From positions 1 to 29,905 of the IMG/VR virus record IMGVR_UViG_3300007640_000152: a DNA stretch of 29,905 bases. One strand, 5' to 3'. The translations under genes were made by a program, and so were the position numbers. The notes beneath the pieces were generated by a model. It made no database searches, was not told the origin of the DNA, and saw nothing but the letters and a program-made list of their open reading frames with translations. Shown here piece after piece: positions 1 through 5,994 of this stretch (position 1 is its first letter; each line of letters begins with the position of its first letter). The DNA is from a virus.

Positions 1-336
1 CAGCCGACCTTCTACGCCACAGCCGCACGTCTGCAGGATCTTGTAGACGCCCACGGCGAAGCCACAGCTCTGGAGATCTTCTGGAGCGGTGACGAATGGG
101 AGATCCCGTTCACGTTCGCAGTCGTCACAAAGACGCCCGAACCGATCGCAGACACGTTCGACACCACCCGCACACACGGCCATGCTGCGTGGCTGCTGGA
201 GCAGCTGCGCAGCTTCGTTGCTATGCGTGAAGGCATGAGTGTCGACGTGCCCTGGCCCAAGAACGACCAGCACGCTCTGTGCAGTCAGAAGTGGTGCCCC
301 GCCTGGGACACCTGCAAGGGCCAACACATCCGATGA
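1..336 (+). CDS. Fe-S PD-(D/E)XK (Cas4/RecB-like) nuclease, C-terminal part
   Basis: The gene is cut by the window start; 111 codons remain in frame 1 before TGA. The visible part resembles the end of RecB/Cas4-type phage exonucleases. It begins with a Q-x-x-F-Y-A-x-A helix like the QxxxY motif that follows the catalytic core, continues through strands and a helix, and ends with a Cys cluster, C-x4-C-x5-C, in CSQKWCPAWDTC. In the AddB/Cas4 group such C-terminal cysteines bind a 4Fe-4S cluster together with one N-terminal Cys. The catalytic D, E and K residues would lie upstream and cannot be checked. It leads the replication genes, so a recombination or DNA-end-processing role is likely. The family call is an inference from the tail only. 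Confidence 0.7.
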   Translation, partial: QPTFYATAARLQDLVDAHGEATALEIFWSGDEWEIPFTFAVVTKTPEPIADTFDTTRTHGHAAWLLEQLRSFVAMREGMSVDVPWPKNDQHALCSQKWCPAWDTCKGQHIR

Positions 337-379
337 TTGCACCGCCAGGTAAGGCGGCGGCTACATTGGCAAACCAGTT

Positions 380-402
380 GGGGGGCAAGACAGAGCACCC
401 CC
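380..402 (+). terminator. hairpin between nuclease and next gene
   Basis: A run of six G and a C faces GC-A-CCCCC across an 8-nt A-rich loop, giving a 7-bp stem with one bulged A. It sits in the 89-bp gap after the nuclease stop and just before the AGGAGG ribosome site of the next gene. No U-tract follows, so it may be a stability or processing element rather than a true terminator. Confidence 0.35.
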
Positions 403-425
403 ACAGAACCCCATAGGAGGGGAAC

Positions 426-908
426 ATGAGCAAGGCTGACTTCAGCCCGAAGGACCAGCTGATCGTCGCACAGGTGGCGGTCAAGGGAGCGATCGACATG
501 ATCGTTGCTGGCAAGACAGACAAGGCGTTGGCAGAGGCTGCCGCCTACATCGACTCCGTCGTGTGGCGGATCGCTGCAGAGACGGGTGCCGTGGCCCCCG
601 TTGTGCAGGCTGTCCCCGACTACGAACCCGACTTCGCTGATCTGGTTCATCAGGAGTTCCCTGGCGCACAGGTCGTCGCCGCTCCCGCACCAGCCGCTGC
701 GCCCACGGCCGTGTCCCCGATGCCTCCGCATCCTGCCGACACCAGCGACAAGGCCGAGAAGGCTGCGAACAAGGCGTGGGGCACCGCCCGCTACCAGGCG
801 GCTCCCGACGAGTTCTGGGACAACCGCCCGAAGAAGGCGGCTGGCGAGTACAAGCCCAACAGCCCCGACCTGAAGCACAAGGAATCGGGCCTGGCGGTCT
901 GGCTGTAA
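426..908 (+). CDS. hypothetical protein with zinc-ribbon-like tail lacking cysteines
   Basis: 160 aa. The ATG follows an excellent ribosome site (ATAGGAGGGGAAC). Residues 1-50 are helical, about 65-115 are a Pro/Ala-rich linker, and about 128-160 end in FWDNRPKKAAGEYKPNSPD followed by GLAVWL. That tail matches the layout of small phage zinc-ribbon modules of the type C-x2-C-x-WDNR...PDFxCKx-C-G-x-AVWL, but here none of the Cys positions carries cysteine and the protein has no Cys at all. Such modules are often attached to phage DNA-binding proteins, and the gene precedes the helicase and primase genes. Single-stranded DNA binding is possible but not shown. The family resemblance is recognised from memory. 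Confidence 0.75.
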   Translation: MSKADFSPKDQLIVAQVAVKGAIDMIVAGKTDKALAEAAAYIDSVVWRIAAETGAVAPVVQAVPDYEPDFADLVHQEFPGAQVVAAPAPAAAPTAVSPMPPHPADTSDKAEKAANKAWGTARYQAAPDEFWDNRPKKAAGEYKPNSPDLKHKESGLAVWL

Positions 909-922
909 GCCGTCCACGATCT

Positions 923-962
923 GGGGCAGAGGGCAGCACGTCTCTCCGCTGCCTTCTGCCCC
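923..962 (+). terminator. 15-bp stem-loop between the 160-aa gene and the helicase gene
   Basis: Arms 923-937 and 948-962 pair along 15 bp with a single G-U pair and a 10-nt loop (938-947). It fills most of the 78-bp gap and ends about 25 nt before the helicase ATG. No T-run follows, so it could be an attenuator, an RNase-processing or mRNA-stability stem, or a weak terminator acting on read-through from the left. Confidence 0.6.
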
Positions 963-986
963 AACCAACCTGCCTGGGAGGCACAC

Positions 987-2075
987 ATGGCTTTGCCACG
1001 ACTGTTGGATGACGACTCAATCGACGCCGCTATAGAAGCGGCCCAGACCACCTCCCATGGCACGGGGGCAGACGTAGAAGAACCTGCGTCTGCCCCTGAG
1101 TGGAGGTTCGTTCGTCACCTTGGATCAGCGGTAGACCCGCTGGTCGACGCTCTACAGAACACCGAAGGACGGTTGATGTGGGGCATCAGAGACTTGGACC
1201 TGATGATGCGAGGCGTCGGCAACGGCGACCTGTGCTTCGTCACGGGACGAGCACACAGCGGCAAGACACAGCTGGTCATGCAGGCCATCTGCAACAACGC
1301 ACACGGCCGCTTCATCCTGTTCACCCCTGACGAGATGGCAGAGCTTGTACTGATGAAGCTCGCAGCCATCATGCGAGGGCTGAACCCCGAGCATGTCGAG
1401 CAGGCCATCAAGGCAGGCGACAACGACATGATCGAACTGCTGCGCACAGTCGCCGCAGACGACTTCCCCAACCTCGTTGTCATCGACGACGGACTCGACT
1501 TCAACGACATGCGCAAAGCTGTCATGGAATGCGAGGCGTACTGGGAGGCGCCTACACAGGGCATCTTCATCGACTATCTGGAGTTGATCCCTGGCGACGC
1601 CGACCACGACGGCGTCACATGGAAGGTGCAGGAACTCAAGCGGTTCGCCAAAGGCACCAAACGTCCCGTCATCTGTCTGCATCAAGGCAAACGTGGCGAA
1701 CGTGGCCAGGCCAAAGGCATGGACGGCATGCGGTACGGCGGCGAGAACGAGGCCACCTATGTGGTCGAAGTGTTCCGCAAGTGCCAAGACGAGTCGCTGG
1801 ACGCCTACGAGCGCGAGGCTGAGCAGAACAGCATCACCGTCGGTGTCGTGAAGAACAAACGGCCACCGTCGAAGACAGGCTACGTCGACCTGCACATCGC
1901 CTCTGAGACAGGCGCCATCAGGCCCATGCAAGAAGGCGACCGTTTCGTCCGCATGGACGACGGGGCAGGCCCCACACAATCACGAGCCAAGCACAACGCT
2001 GCAGCCCTGCAAGCCCTGAAGGACGAGGTCGCAGCTAGCCAGCCCGCCGAGGTGCCCGACCGACCCATGTTCTAG
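987..2075 (+). CDS. RecA/DnaB-fold replicative helicase-like ATPase
   Basis: 362 aa. ATG follows CTGGGAGGCACAC. A Walker A motif, GRAHSGKT, lies at residues 87-94, followed by LFTPDEM (111-117), the position of the catalytic acid after strand 2 in RecA folds. A Walker B strand, IFIDYLEL, is at 193-200. ICLHQGKRGERG (229-240) and MRYGGENEAT (about 248-257) correspond to the sensor/arginine-finger region of DnaB C-terminal domains. The DnaB N-terminal domain is missing; the first ~65 residues are short and poorly conserved, which is common in phage and plasmid DnaB-like proteins. The primase gene follows 8 nt downstream, so the pair probably forms the replisome core. A RadA/Sak4-type recombinase is the main alternative, but the C-terminal motifs favour DnaB. 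Confidence 0.85.
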   Translation: MALPRLLDDDSIDAAIEAAQTTSHGTGADVEEPASAPEWRFVRHLGSAVDPLVDALQNTEGRLMWGIRDLDLMMRGVGNGDLCFVTGRAHSGKTQLVMQAICNNAHGRFILFTPDEMAELVLMKLAAIMRGLNPEHVEQAIKAGDNDMIELLRTVAADDFPNLVVIDDGLDFNDMRKAVMECEAYWEAPTQGIFIDYLELIPGDADHDGVTWKVQELKRFAKGTKRPVICLHQGKRGERGQAKGMDGMRYGGENEATYVVEVFRKCQDESLDAYEREAEQNSITVGVVKNKRPPSKTGYVDLHIASETGAIRPMQEGDRFVRMDDGAGPTQSRAKHNAAALQALKDEVAASQPAEVPDRPMF

Positions 2076-2083
2076 GGGGGGAC

Positions 2084-3007
2084 ATGAACGACACATTCAT
2101 CACCCTGTTCCAAGGGAACCCTGCCGTCATCGGCACAGAAGAAGGCGGCTGCGACCGCAGCCCACACAAGACCACCGCCGACCACATGGCCTGGTGGGTC
2201 ACACAGATGCAGCAACACCTGAACGGCGGGCCACAGGCAGGCGTGTACCCGATGGTGCAAACCACCGACGGGTTCGTCGTTCACTGGGGCTGCATCGACG
2301 TAGACGAAGGCGAAGAAGCGTCGTTGATCCACGCCAGCAACATCGTCACCGTTCTCCGCAAGTTCGGTGTCACAGGCTGGATCGAACGCTCCCGCTCCAA
2401 GGGCTACCACGTCTGGGTGTTCGCCCAAGACTGGGTGCCCGCACAACTCATGCGCCGCGCCCTGCTGGCTGCTGCACAGATCGCGCAGGCACCCACCCGT
2501 GAGATCAACCCGAAGCAGTCGGCCCTGGCAGACGGCGCAGTCGGCAACTACGTCAGGCTGCCGTACCCAGGCAACAACCCTGGGGCCGACGAGCGCCGCC
2601 GCATGGTCGTCGATCACACGCTGGACGAGTTCGTCACAGCCGCCCACGAGTCGGCTGTAGACGCACCCACGTTGGAGCCGTTGGCTGCCCTGTACAAGGC
2701 ACCACAGCTGGTGACGGCCAAGAGCTTCGGCAGTGGCAGTGTCAGCCGTGCCAAGTCGGCACGGCGACGCATGTCTGGCCTGGCCTGGCACATGTACACG
2801 CAAGGCTGCGGACGACAGGACGACCGCTCAGAATGGCTGTGGGCTTTCAGCCGTGAACTGACCAAGTGCGACCTGTCCCTGTCAGAAGCACAGGAGTTCC
2901 TGTACGAGGCACATGACCAGCACGCACCTAAGTGGGATCATCGTGCAGACAGGGGACGACCACAGCTCGACAGGATGCTTGCCAAAGCATCTGGGGCTGT
3001 CTCATAG
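2084..3007 (+). CDS. archaeo-eukaryotic-type (AEP) primase
   Basis: 307 aa. ATG follows AGGGGGGGAC, which overlaps the helicase stop. The AEP signature is complete: metal-binding D72 and D74 in GCIDVDE, the S-x-H-type motif in RSKGYHVWVF (about 104-113, H109), EINPKQ (140-145), like the E-x-x-PKQ of TOTE/plasmid-type primases, and GNYVRLPYPG (154-163) with the conserved Arg. The C-terminal ~110 residues are helical with no recognised domain and could be a PriCT-like or helicase-contact region. It would make RNA or DNA primers for phage replication. Association with a DnaB-like helicase mirrors many phage and plasmid replication modules. Whether it also has polymerase activity cannot be judged. 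Confidence 0.85.
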   Translation: MNDTFITLFQGNPAVIGTEEGGCDRSPHKTTADHMAWWVTQMQQHLNGGPQAGVYPMVQTTDGFVVHWGCIDVDEGEEASLIHASNIVTVLRKFGVTGWIERSRSKGYHVWVFAQDWVPAQLMRRALLAAAQIAQAPTREINPKQSALADGAVGNYVRLPYPGNNPGADERRRMVVDHTLDEFVTAAHESAVDAPTLEPLAALYKAPQLVTAKSFGSGSVSRAKSARRRMSGLAWHMYTQGCGRQDDRSEWLWAFSRELTKCDLSLSEAQEFLYEAHDQHAPKWDHRADRGRPQLDRMLAKASGAVS

Positions 3008-3018
3008 GAAGGACACTC

Positions 3019-3147
3019 GTGTCGAAACACAAACTGGAACTGCAAGACGAGATCCCGCTGAGGCGGGCTACGAACTCCAAGGACATCCGTCCAGACGAAA
3101 CGCCCGCTCAGTGGATCAGGCGGCTACAGGAGACGCCCGATGAGTGA
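3019..3147 (+). CDS. small hypothetical protein, 42 aa
   Basis: GTG start preceded by TAGGAAGG, whose TAG is the primase stop codon. The product is charged and contains PAQWIRRLQETP near its end. The frame ends 8 nt inside the next gene, the same kind of overlap seen elsewhere in this arm. I do not recognise a family. Support comes from the ribosome site, tight packing and absence of a competing frame. Confidence 0.6.
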   Translation: MSKHKLELQDEIPLRRATNSKDIRPDETPAQWIRRLQETPDE

Positions 3148-3427
3148 ACAGAACCGACGAGCCGTGCTGCTAGAAGCAGAAGAAGCTGTCTGCAGCGACC
3201 GCAACAAAGACTACGGCGACCCCGAAGACAACTTCGACGACATCGCCCGCCTGTGGTCTGCGTACATGCGCAGCCCATTCACACGAGCAGACGTAGCTGT
3301 GCTTATGATGCTGGTGAAGGTGGCACGCATGAAGACCTCGCCAGAACTCAAAGACCACTGGGTCGACATCGCAGGCTACGCAGCCTGCGGCTACCCCTCA
3401 GCGTTGGCGGACGGTAGCGATGCTTGA
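3140..3427 (+). CDS. DUF6378-like phage protein
   Basis: 95 aa. It contains DRNKDYGDPEDNF, LWSAYM, ADVAVLMMLVKVAR and DHWVDIAGYAA in the order typical of small phage proteins annotated as DUF6378: R-x-x-DYG-x-xExNF, then a helix with MLxKxAR, then D-x-WxDxAGY. The pattern of acidic residues on two helices recalls all-alpha NTP pyrophosphohydrolases (MazG-like), so a nucleotide-housekeeping role is possible but is an inference. The start overlaps the preceding 42-aa gene by 8 nt; an SD-like GGAG lies about 12 nt upstream. Confidence 0.8.
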   Translation: MSEQNRRAVLLEAEEAVCSDRNKDYGDPEDNFDDIARLWSAYMRSPFTRADVAVLMMLVKVARMKTSPELKDHWVDIAGYAACGYPSALADGSDA

Positions 3428-3512
3428 GCTGTTCATGTTCATGCTGCTGCTGCTGTGGATGGTCGCCATCATCTACCTGCTTGCCATCTGGGAGGACCAC
3501 AAAGATGGCTGA
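3420..3512 (+). CDS. micro membrane protein, 30 aa
   Basis: The frame reads MLELFMFMLLLLWMVAIIYL, then LAIWEDHKDG: one transmembrane helix of about 22 residues with a short charged tail. It overlaps the previous gene by 8 nt and WhiB by 8 nt, fitting the coupled arrangement of the operon. Its role is unknown. A non-coding overlap is possible, but the clean hydrophobic segment and the positions of start and stop argue for a gene. Confidence 0.55.
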   Translation: MLELFMFMLLLLWMVAIIYLLAIWEDHKDG

Positions 3513-3774
3513 GCATCTCACAAACGCCGCACGGGACTGGGTCGAACACGCCCACTGCCGCATCACCCGCATCAACCCCGACTACTTCTTCCCAGAACGG
3601 GGCGGTTCTGCACAGAAACAAGCAGAGAAGCTGTGTGCCCCCTGCACCGTCAAAGACGAGTGCCTGCGGTTCGCTCTGGACAACAACGAGTGGATGGGGA
3701 TCTGGGGCGGCAAGTCAGGCGAGCAACGCCGCAAGATCAAACAGCTAGAAGCCAAAGGGATTGACTGGCAATGA
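3505..3774 (+). CDS. whiB: WhiB-family Fe-S transcriptional regulator
   Basis: 89 aa, the usual size for a phage Wbl. The four cluster ligands are C18, C44, C47 and C53 (C-x25-C-x2-C-x5-C), followed by the diagnostic turn G-I-W-G-G at 65-69 and the basic tail KSGEQRRKIK that contacts DNA. Wbl proteins carry a 4Fe-4S cluster and bind the host principal sigma factor; phage copies can repress the host whiB2 function or redirect transcription. The family is essentially restricted to Actinobacteria and their phages, so this is the best host indicator in the window. The ATG at 3505 is chosen over in-frame upstream ATGs because it follows GGGAGGACCACAAAG and gives the canonical N-terminus. Confidence 0.95.
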   Translation: MAEHLTNAARDWVEHAHCRITRINPDYFFPERGGSAQKQAEKLCAPCTVKDECLRFALDNNEWMGIWGGKSGEQRRKIKQLEAKGIDWQ

Positions 3775-4250
3775 CTCGACGCAAGCCCATGCGCATGTAC
3801 ATGCAACTCAAGCCGAAGGTGAAACAACGCCCTCGGCTTGGGCGCCGTGGGCGAGTGTTCACCCCCGCAGCCACGCTGCAACACGAAGCCGAGATCGCAG
3901 CTCTGTGGAAGAAGAAGTTCGGTAGACGCAAACCTCTGGAAGGCCCTGTGCTGGTGTCTGTCGACTTCGACAAACACGGCATGTGGGTAGAGGTGGCGCC
4001 TACAGACCTGCCGTCTTTGATGCGGGGAGACATCGACAATTACCTGAAAGCCGTCTTGGATGCGTTGAACGGGATTGCGTATGTCGATGACAAACAGATC
4101 TCGGTGTTATTGTCCACAACCACAGGGCACCTGTGGAAAACCCAGGAGGAAGACATGCCGAATGTCGGCGGTAAGAAGTACCCGTACACGAAGGCTGGCA
4201 AGGCTGCTGCAAAGAAGGCTGCCAAGAAGGCCACGAAGAAGAAGCGATGA
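3771..4250 (+). CDS. rusA: RusA-like Holliday junction resolvase with lysine-rich tail
   Basis: 159 aa against ~120 for E. coli RusA. The ATGA overlap with whiB sets the start. The catalytic motif RGDIDNYLKAVLDALNGIA (85-103) followed by YVDD supplies D87, D89 and D106/D107, matching D70, D72 and D91 of RusA. Residues 1-128 make a full RusA domain that resolves four-way junctions during replication, recombination or packaging. Residues 129-159 are a separate-looking tail beginning MPNVGGKKYPYTKAGKA and ending in Lys/Ala repeats. The tail begins at an ATG with its own strong ribosome site, so it may also be made as a separate protein. Confidence 0.9.
   Translation: MTRRKPMRMYMQLKPKVKQRPRLGRRGRVFTPAATLQHEAEIAALWKKKFGRRKPLEGPVLVSVDFDKHGMWVEVAPTDLPSLMRGDIDNYLKAVLDALNGIAYVDDKQISVLLSTTTGHLWKTQEEDMPNVGGKKYPYTKAGKAAAKKAAKKATKKKR
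4155..4250 (+). CDS. possible nested small basic protein inside rusA, 31 aa
   Basis: In frame with rusA, an ATG at 4155 is preceded by CAGGAGGAAGAC, one of the best Shine-Dalgarno sequences in the left arm. The product would start MPNVGGKKYPYTKAGKA and continue with Lys/Ala repeats. Very similar free-standing 30-60-aa proteins (MP-x-V-GKKx-[FY]PYTxAGKAAA) are common in phages, and four small basic proteins follow shortly. Either a once separate gene fused to rusA while keeping its start, or both products are made. Separate translation is an inference. Confidence 0.45.
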   Translation: MPNVGGKKYPYTKAGKAAAKKAAKKATKKKR

Positions 4251-4411
4251 GCGAAGCATTGCCGCACCCTCGGCGTCTGATGGAAGTGCTGGGCGACATG
4301 GCTAAGCAGTTCGACGACGCCATTGACATTGACTGGGGCGACGACGCAGACGAAGAGATCGTCGGCGCCTGTGACCTTGAGAACCCCGAGACGTGTGAGA
4401 GTTGCCAATGA
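4247..4411 (+). CDS. small acidic hypothetical protein, 54 aa
   Basis: ATGA overlap with rusA. The protein is strongly acidic (IDWGDDADEEI) and has three Cys near its end (GAC-DLENPET-CESC). No family is recognised. The frame is flanked by ATGA overlaps on both sides, which is the main support. Confidence 0.6.
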   Translation: MSEALPHPRRLMEVLGDMAKQFDDAIDIDWGDDADEEIVGACDLENPETCESCQ

Positions 4412-4575
4412 CGCAGCGTGTACTGAACGGAATCATGGCTGACGTGATGCGACGGGCAGGCATCAGCCCTGCCGTCGCCCAGCGAATGCTTGACGGCGAG
4501 TGGGTTGCCGACGAACCTGTAGATCTGGGAGGAGCCGAGAATGGCAGCGAAGAAGCCAGCGAAGCGGGCGTCTAA
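4408..4575 (+). CDS. small hypothetical protein, 55 aa
   Basis: ATGA overlap with the preceding gene. Residues 1-30 look helical (VLNGIMADVMRRAGISPAVAQRML) and resemble a short HTH-like hairpin; the rest is acidic. Its last 35 nt overlap the start of the next gene, whose own ribosome site GGGAGGAGCCGAGA lies inside this frame. No family is recognised. Confidence 0.5.
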   Translation: MTQRVLNGIMADVMRRAGISPAVAQRMLDGEWVADEPVDLGGAENGSEEASEAGV

Positions 4576-4747
4576 GTCCAAGTCTCGTGTGAACGAGGCA
4601 GGGAACTACACGAAGCCCACGATGCGCAAGAACCTGTTCAACCAGATCAAGGCAGGCAGCAAGGGCGGCAAGCCTGGCCAGTGGTCTGCCCGTAAGGCTC
4701 AGATGCTTGCGAAGCAGTACAAGGCCAAGGGCGGCGGTTACAAGTAA
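4541..4747 (+). CDS. small basic phage protein (KAGSKGGKPGQW type), 68 aa
   Basis: ATG after CTGGGAGGAGCCGAGA. The N-terminus is Lys/Ala rich (AAKKPAKRASKSKSR). The conserved core has NYTKPTMRKNLFNQIKAG and SKGGKPGQWSARKAQMLAK and ends GGGYK. I recognise this core as a short family widespread in phages and some large DNA viruses with no assigned function. Charge and lack of hydrophobic core suggest nucleic-acid binding. The stop and the next start share TAATG. It is the first of four consecutive basic proteins. Confidence 0.8.
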   Translation: MAAKKPAKRASKSKSRVNEAGNYTKPTMRKNLFNQIKAGSKGGKPGQWSARKAQMLAKQYKAKGGGYK

Positions 4748-5004
4748 TGGCTGCCAAGAAGAAGTCGCAGAAGTCTCTGGACAAATGGACAAAGCAGAAG
4801 TGGCGCACTGCTTCTGGCAAGCCGTCCACGCAGGGACGCAAGGCGACGGGCGAGGCGTACATGCCTGCGGCTCAGGTCAAGAAGTTGAAGTCAACGGAAG
4901 CAGGCCGCAAGAAGCTGGCTGCTGCCAACAGGAAGAAGCGCGAAGCAACGAAGCAGGGCAAGCAGCATGCGAAGCATGGCCTGCACAAGGGAAAGAAGCG
5001 GTAA
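4747..5004 (+). CDS. small basic protein, DUF5872-like, 85 aa
   Basis: Start shared with the previous stop (TAATG). The motif SLDKWTKQKWRTASGKPS, then TGEAYMPAAQVKKL, matches the DUF5872 pattern (W-x-x-EKWRTKSGKxS...GERYLPxKAIxxL) found in giant viruses, phages and some bacteria. The C-terminal half is almost purely Lys/Arg/Ala/His with GKQHAKHGLHKGKKR. No function is established. The lack of a gap on either side places it in one translational unit with its neighbours. Confidence 0.75.
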   Translation: MAAKKKSQKSLDKWTKQKWRTASGKPSTQGRKATGEAYMPAAQVKKLKSTEAGRKKLAAANRKKREATKQGKQHAKHGLHKGKKR

Positions 5005-5291
5005 TGGCCGAGAAGAAGAAGGATCCACGGCTGGAACGTGCGGGTGTGTCTGGCTACAACAAGCCGAAGCGCACCCCTAACCATCCGAAGAAGTCGCATG
5101 TCGTAGTCGCCAAGGAAGGCGATCAGATCAAGACGATTCGGTTTGGGCAGCAGGGTGTGAAGGGCGCAGGCAAGAACCCGTCGTCCAAGTCCGAGAAGGC
5201 ACGACAGAAGTCGTTCAAGGCACGCCACGGCAAGAACATTGCCAAGGGCAAGATGTCTGCTGCCTACTGGGCAGACAAGGTGAAGTGGTAA
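5004..5291 (+). CDS. small basic conserved phage protein, 95 aa
   Basis: TAATG overlap start. It contains GVSGYNKPKRTPNHPKKSH, VVVAKEGDQIKTIRFGQQGV and a tail KARHGKNIAKGKMSAAYWAD followed by KVKW. I recognise this as a very widespread phage/virus protein (RTPxHPxKSHVVxAKEG...TIRFGQQGV...KSFKARHxKNIxKGKxSAAYWAxKVKW), usually annotated as hypothetical. Length is complete compared with remembered homologues. Its function is unknown; the net positive charge and small beta region suggest a nucleic-acid or virion association. Confidence 0.8.
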   Translation: MAEKKKDPRLERAGVSGYNKPKRTPNHPKKSHVVVAKEGDQIKTIRFGQQGVKGAGKNPSSKSEKARQKSFKARHGKNIAKGKMSAAYWADKVKW

Positions 5292-5503
5292 TGGAACCGA
5301 AGAAGCCGACCAAGAAGGCTGCGAAGAAGGCGACGAAGAAAGCGGTGGCGCCTACGCCACCGCCGCCTAAGCGTGAGCCTGTATGGGACGTGAAACGCGC
5401 CCAGTTCGACATGCAGAACCGTTGGCGACCAGTCATCGAAGATGGCTACGAGCCGTTCGCTATTGACGGCGGCTGGCTGTATCTGAGGAAGAAACTGGGC
5501 TGA
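5291..5503 (+). CDS. small protein with basic N-terminus, 70 aa
   Basis: ATG in the TAATG overlap; a GTG six bases upstream is less likely. Residues 1-20 are Lys/Ala repeats (KKPTKKAAKKATKKA) nearly identical in style to the rusA tail, followed by a Pro-rich stretch. A globular-looking end, FDMQNRWRPVIEDGYEPFAI, then GGWLYLRKKLG, looks like a small beta domain. No family is recognised for the C-terminal half. It is the last of the basic cluster and its stop overlaps the next start (TGATG). Confidence 0.7.
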   Translation: MEPKKPTKKAAKKATKKAVAPTPPPPKREPVWDVKRAQFDMQNRWRPVIEDGYEPFAIDGGWLYLRKKLG

Positions 5504-5994
5504 TGGGGGCGTTCAGGGACCAGTCGTGGAGCAACAGGTACACGGCCATGGGGGACGCTGCCGAAGCGCAGTGCGTGGCCTGGCTCGACAGCAACGACCG
5601 AGGGTGGGTGCGATACGGCCTAGACCGACCGCCTCTGCGCATGTCGATGCTGCCCGAGTTCATCCGACACACCCCTGACTTTCTCACCAGCCACAGCCTC
5701 GTAGAGTGCAAAGGGTTCGGGCGGGACCAGCTAGGCAAGATCAAGATTGCAGACTGGGCATCGTTGATCTCGTGGCACAAGCTGCATCCCGTCGAACTGT
5801 TCTTCTACGACCAACACAACGAACGGTGCATCGTCGTGCCGTTCGACAAACTGAACCAAGCGCTGGCACACAGAGACAAACGGATCCAGAATGATCAATT
5901 CAACGACGACCCTCCCAAGCCATACTGGGCTTTCCCTGCCGACCTTCTGGCAGAGCTAGGCGAAACCCATGGGTCAATCACAACCGAGGCGTAG
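5503..5994 (+). CDS. PD-(D/E)XK nuclease, second copy type
   Basis: 163 aa. The nuclease core is visible: E21 in GDAAEAQCVAWL, D59 in HTPDFL, and E68-x-K70 in LVECKGFG, giving the E...PD...ExK arrangement of phage Holliday-junction-resolvase-like and VRR-NUC-like enzymes. It would cut DNA, either phage intermediates or host DNA; the target cannot be deduced. With RusA nearby, the arm encodes two structurally unrelated junction or flap nucleases. Start is set by the TGATG overlap. The last 26 nt overlap the next gene. Confidence 0.8.
   Translation: MGAFRDQSWSNRYTAMGDAAEAQCVAWLDSNDRGWVRYGLDRPPLRMSMLPEFIRHTPDFLTSHSLVECKGFGRDQLGKIKIADWASLISWHKLHPVELFFYDQHNERCIVVPFDKLNQALAHRDKRIQNDQFNDDPPKPYWAFPADLLAELGETHGSITTEA

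Noticed and set aside
337-425. Possible tRNA in the gap after the nuclease
   Set aside because: The folded pieces do not give an acceptor stem, an anticodon arm and a TTCRA loop; only a simple hairpin is seen.
3424-3504. N-terminal extension of WhiB from an ATG at 3424
   Set aside because: The extension (CSCSCCCCCGWSP) is the frame-shifted reading of the micro membrane protein; the ATG at 3505 has a good ribosome site and gives normal WhiB length.
5345-5360. GTGGCG-CCTA-CGCCAC dyad as a terminator or operator
   Set aside because: It lies inside the coding region of the 70-aa basic protein with a 4-nt loop and no context; kept only as a one-mismatch relative of the dispersed motif.
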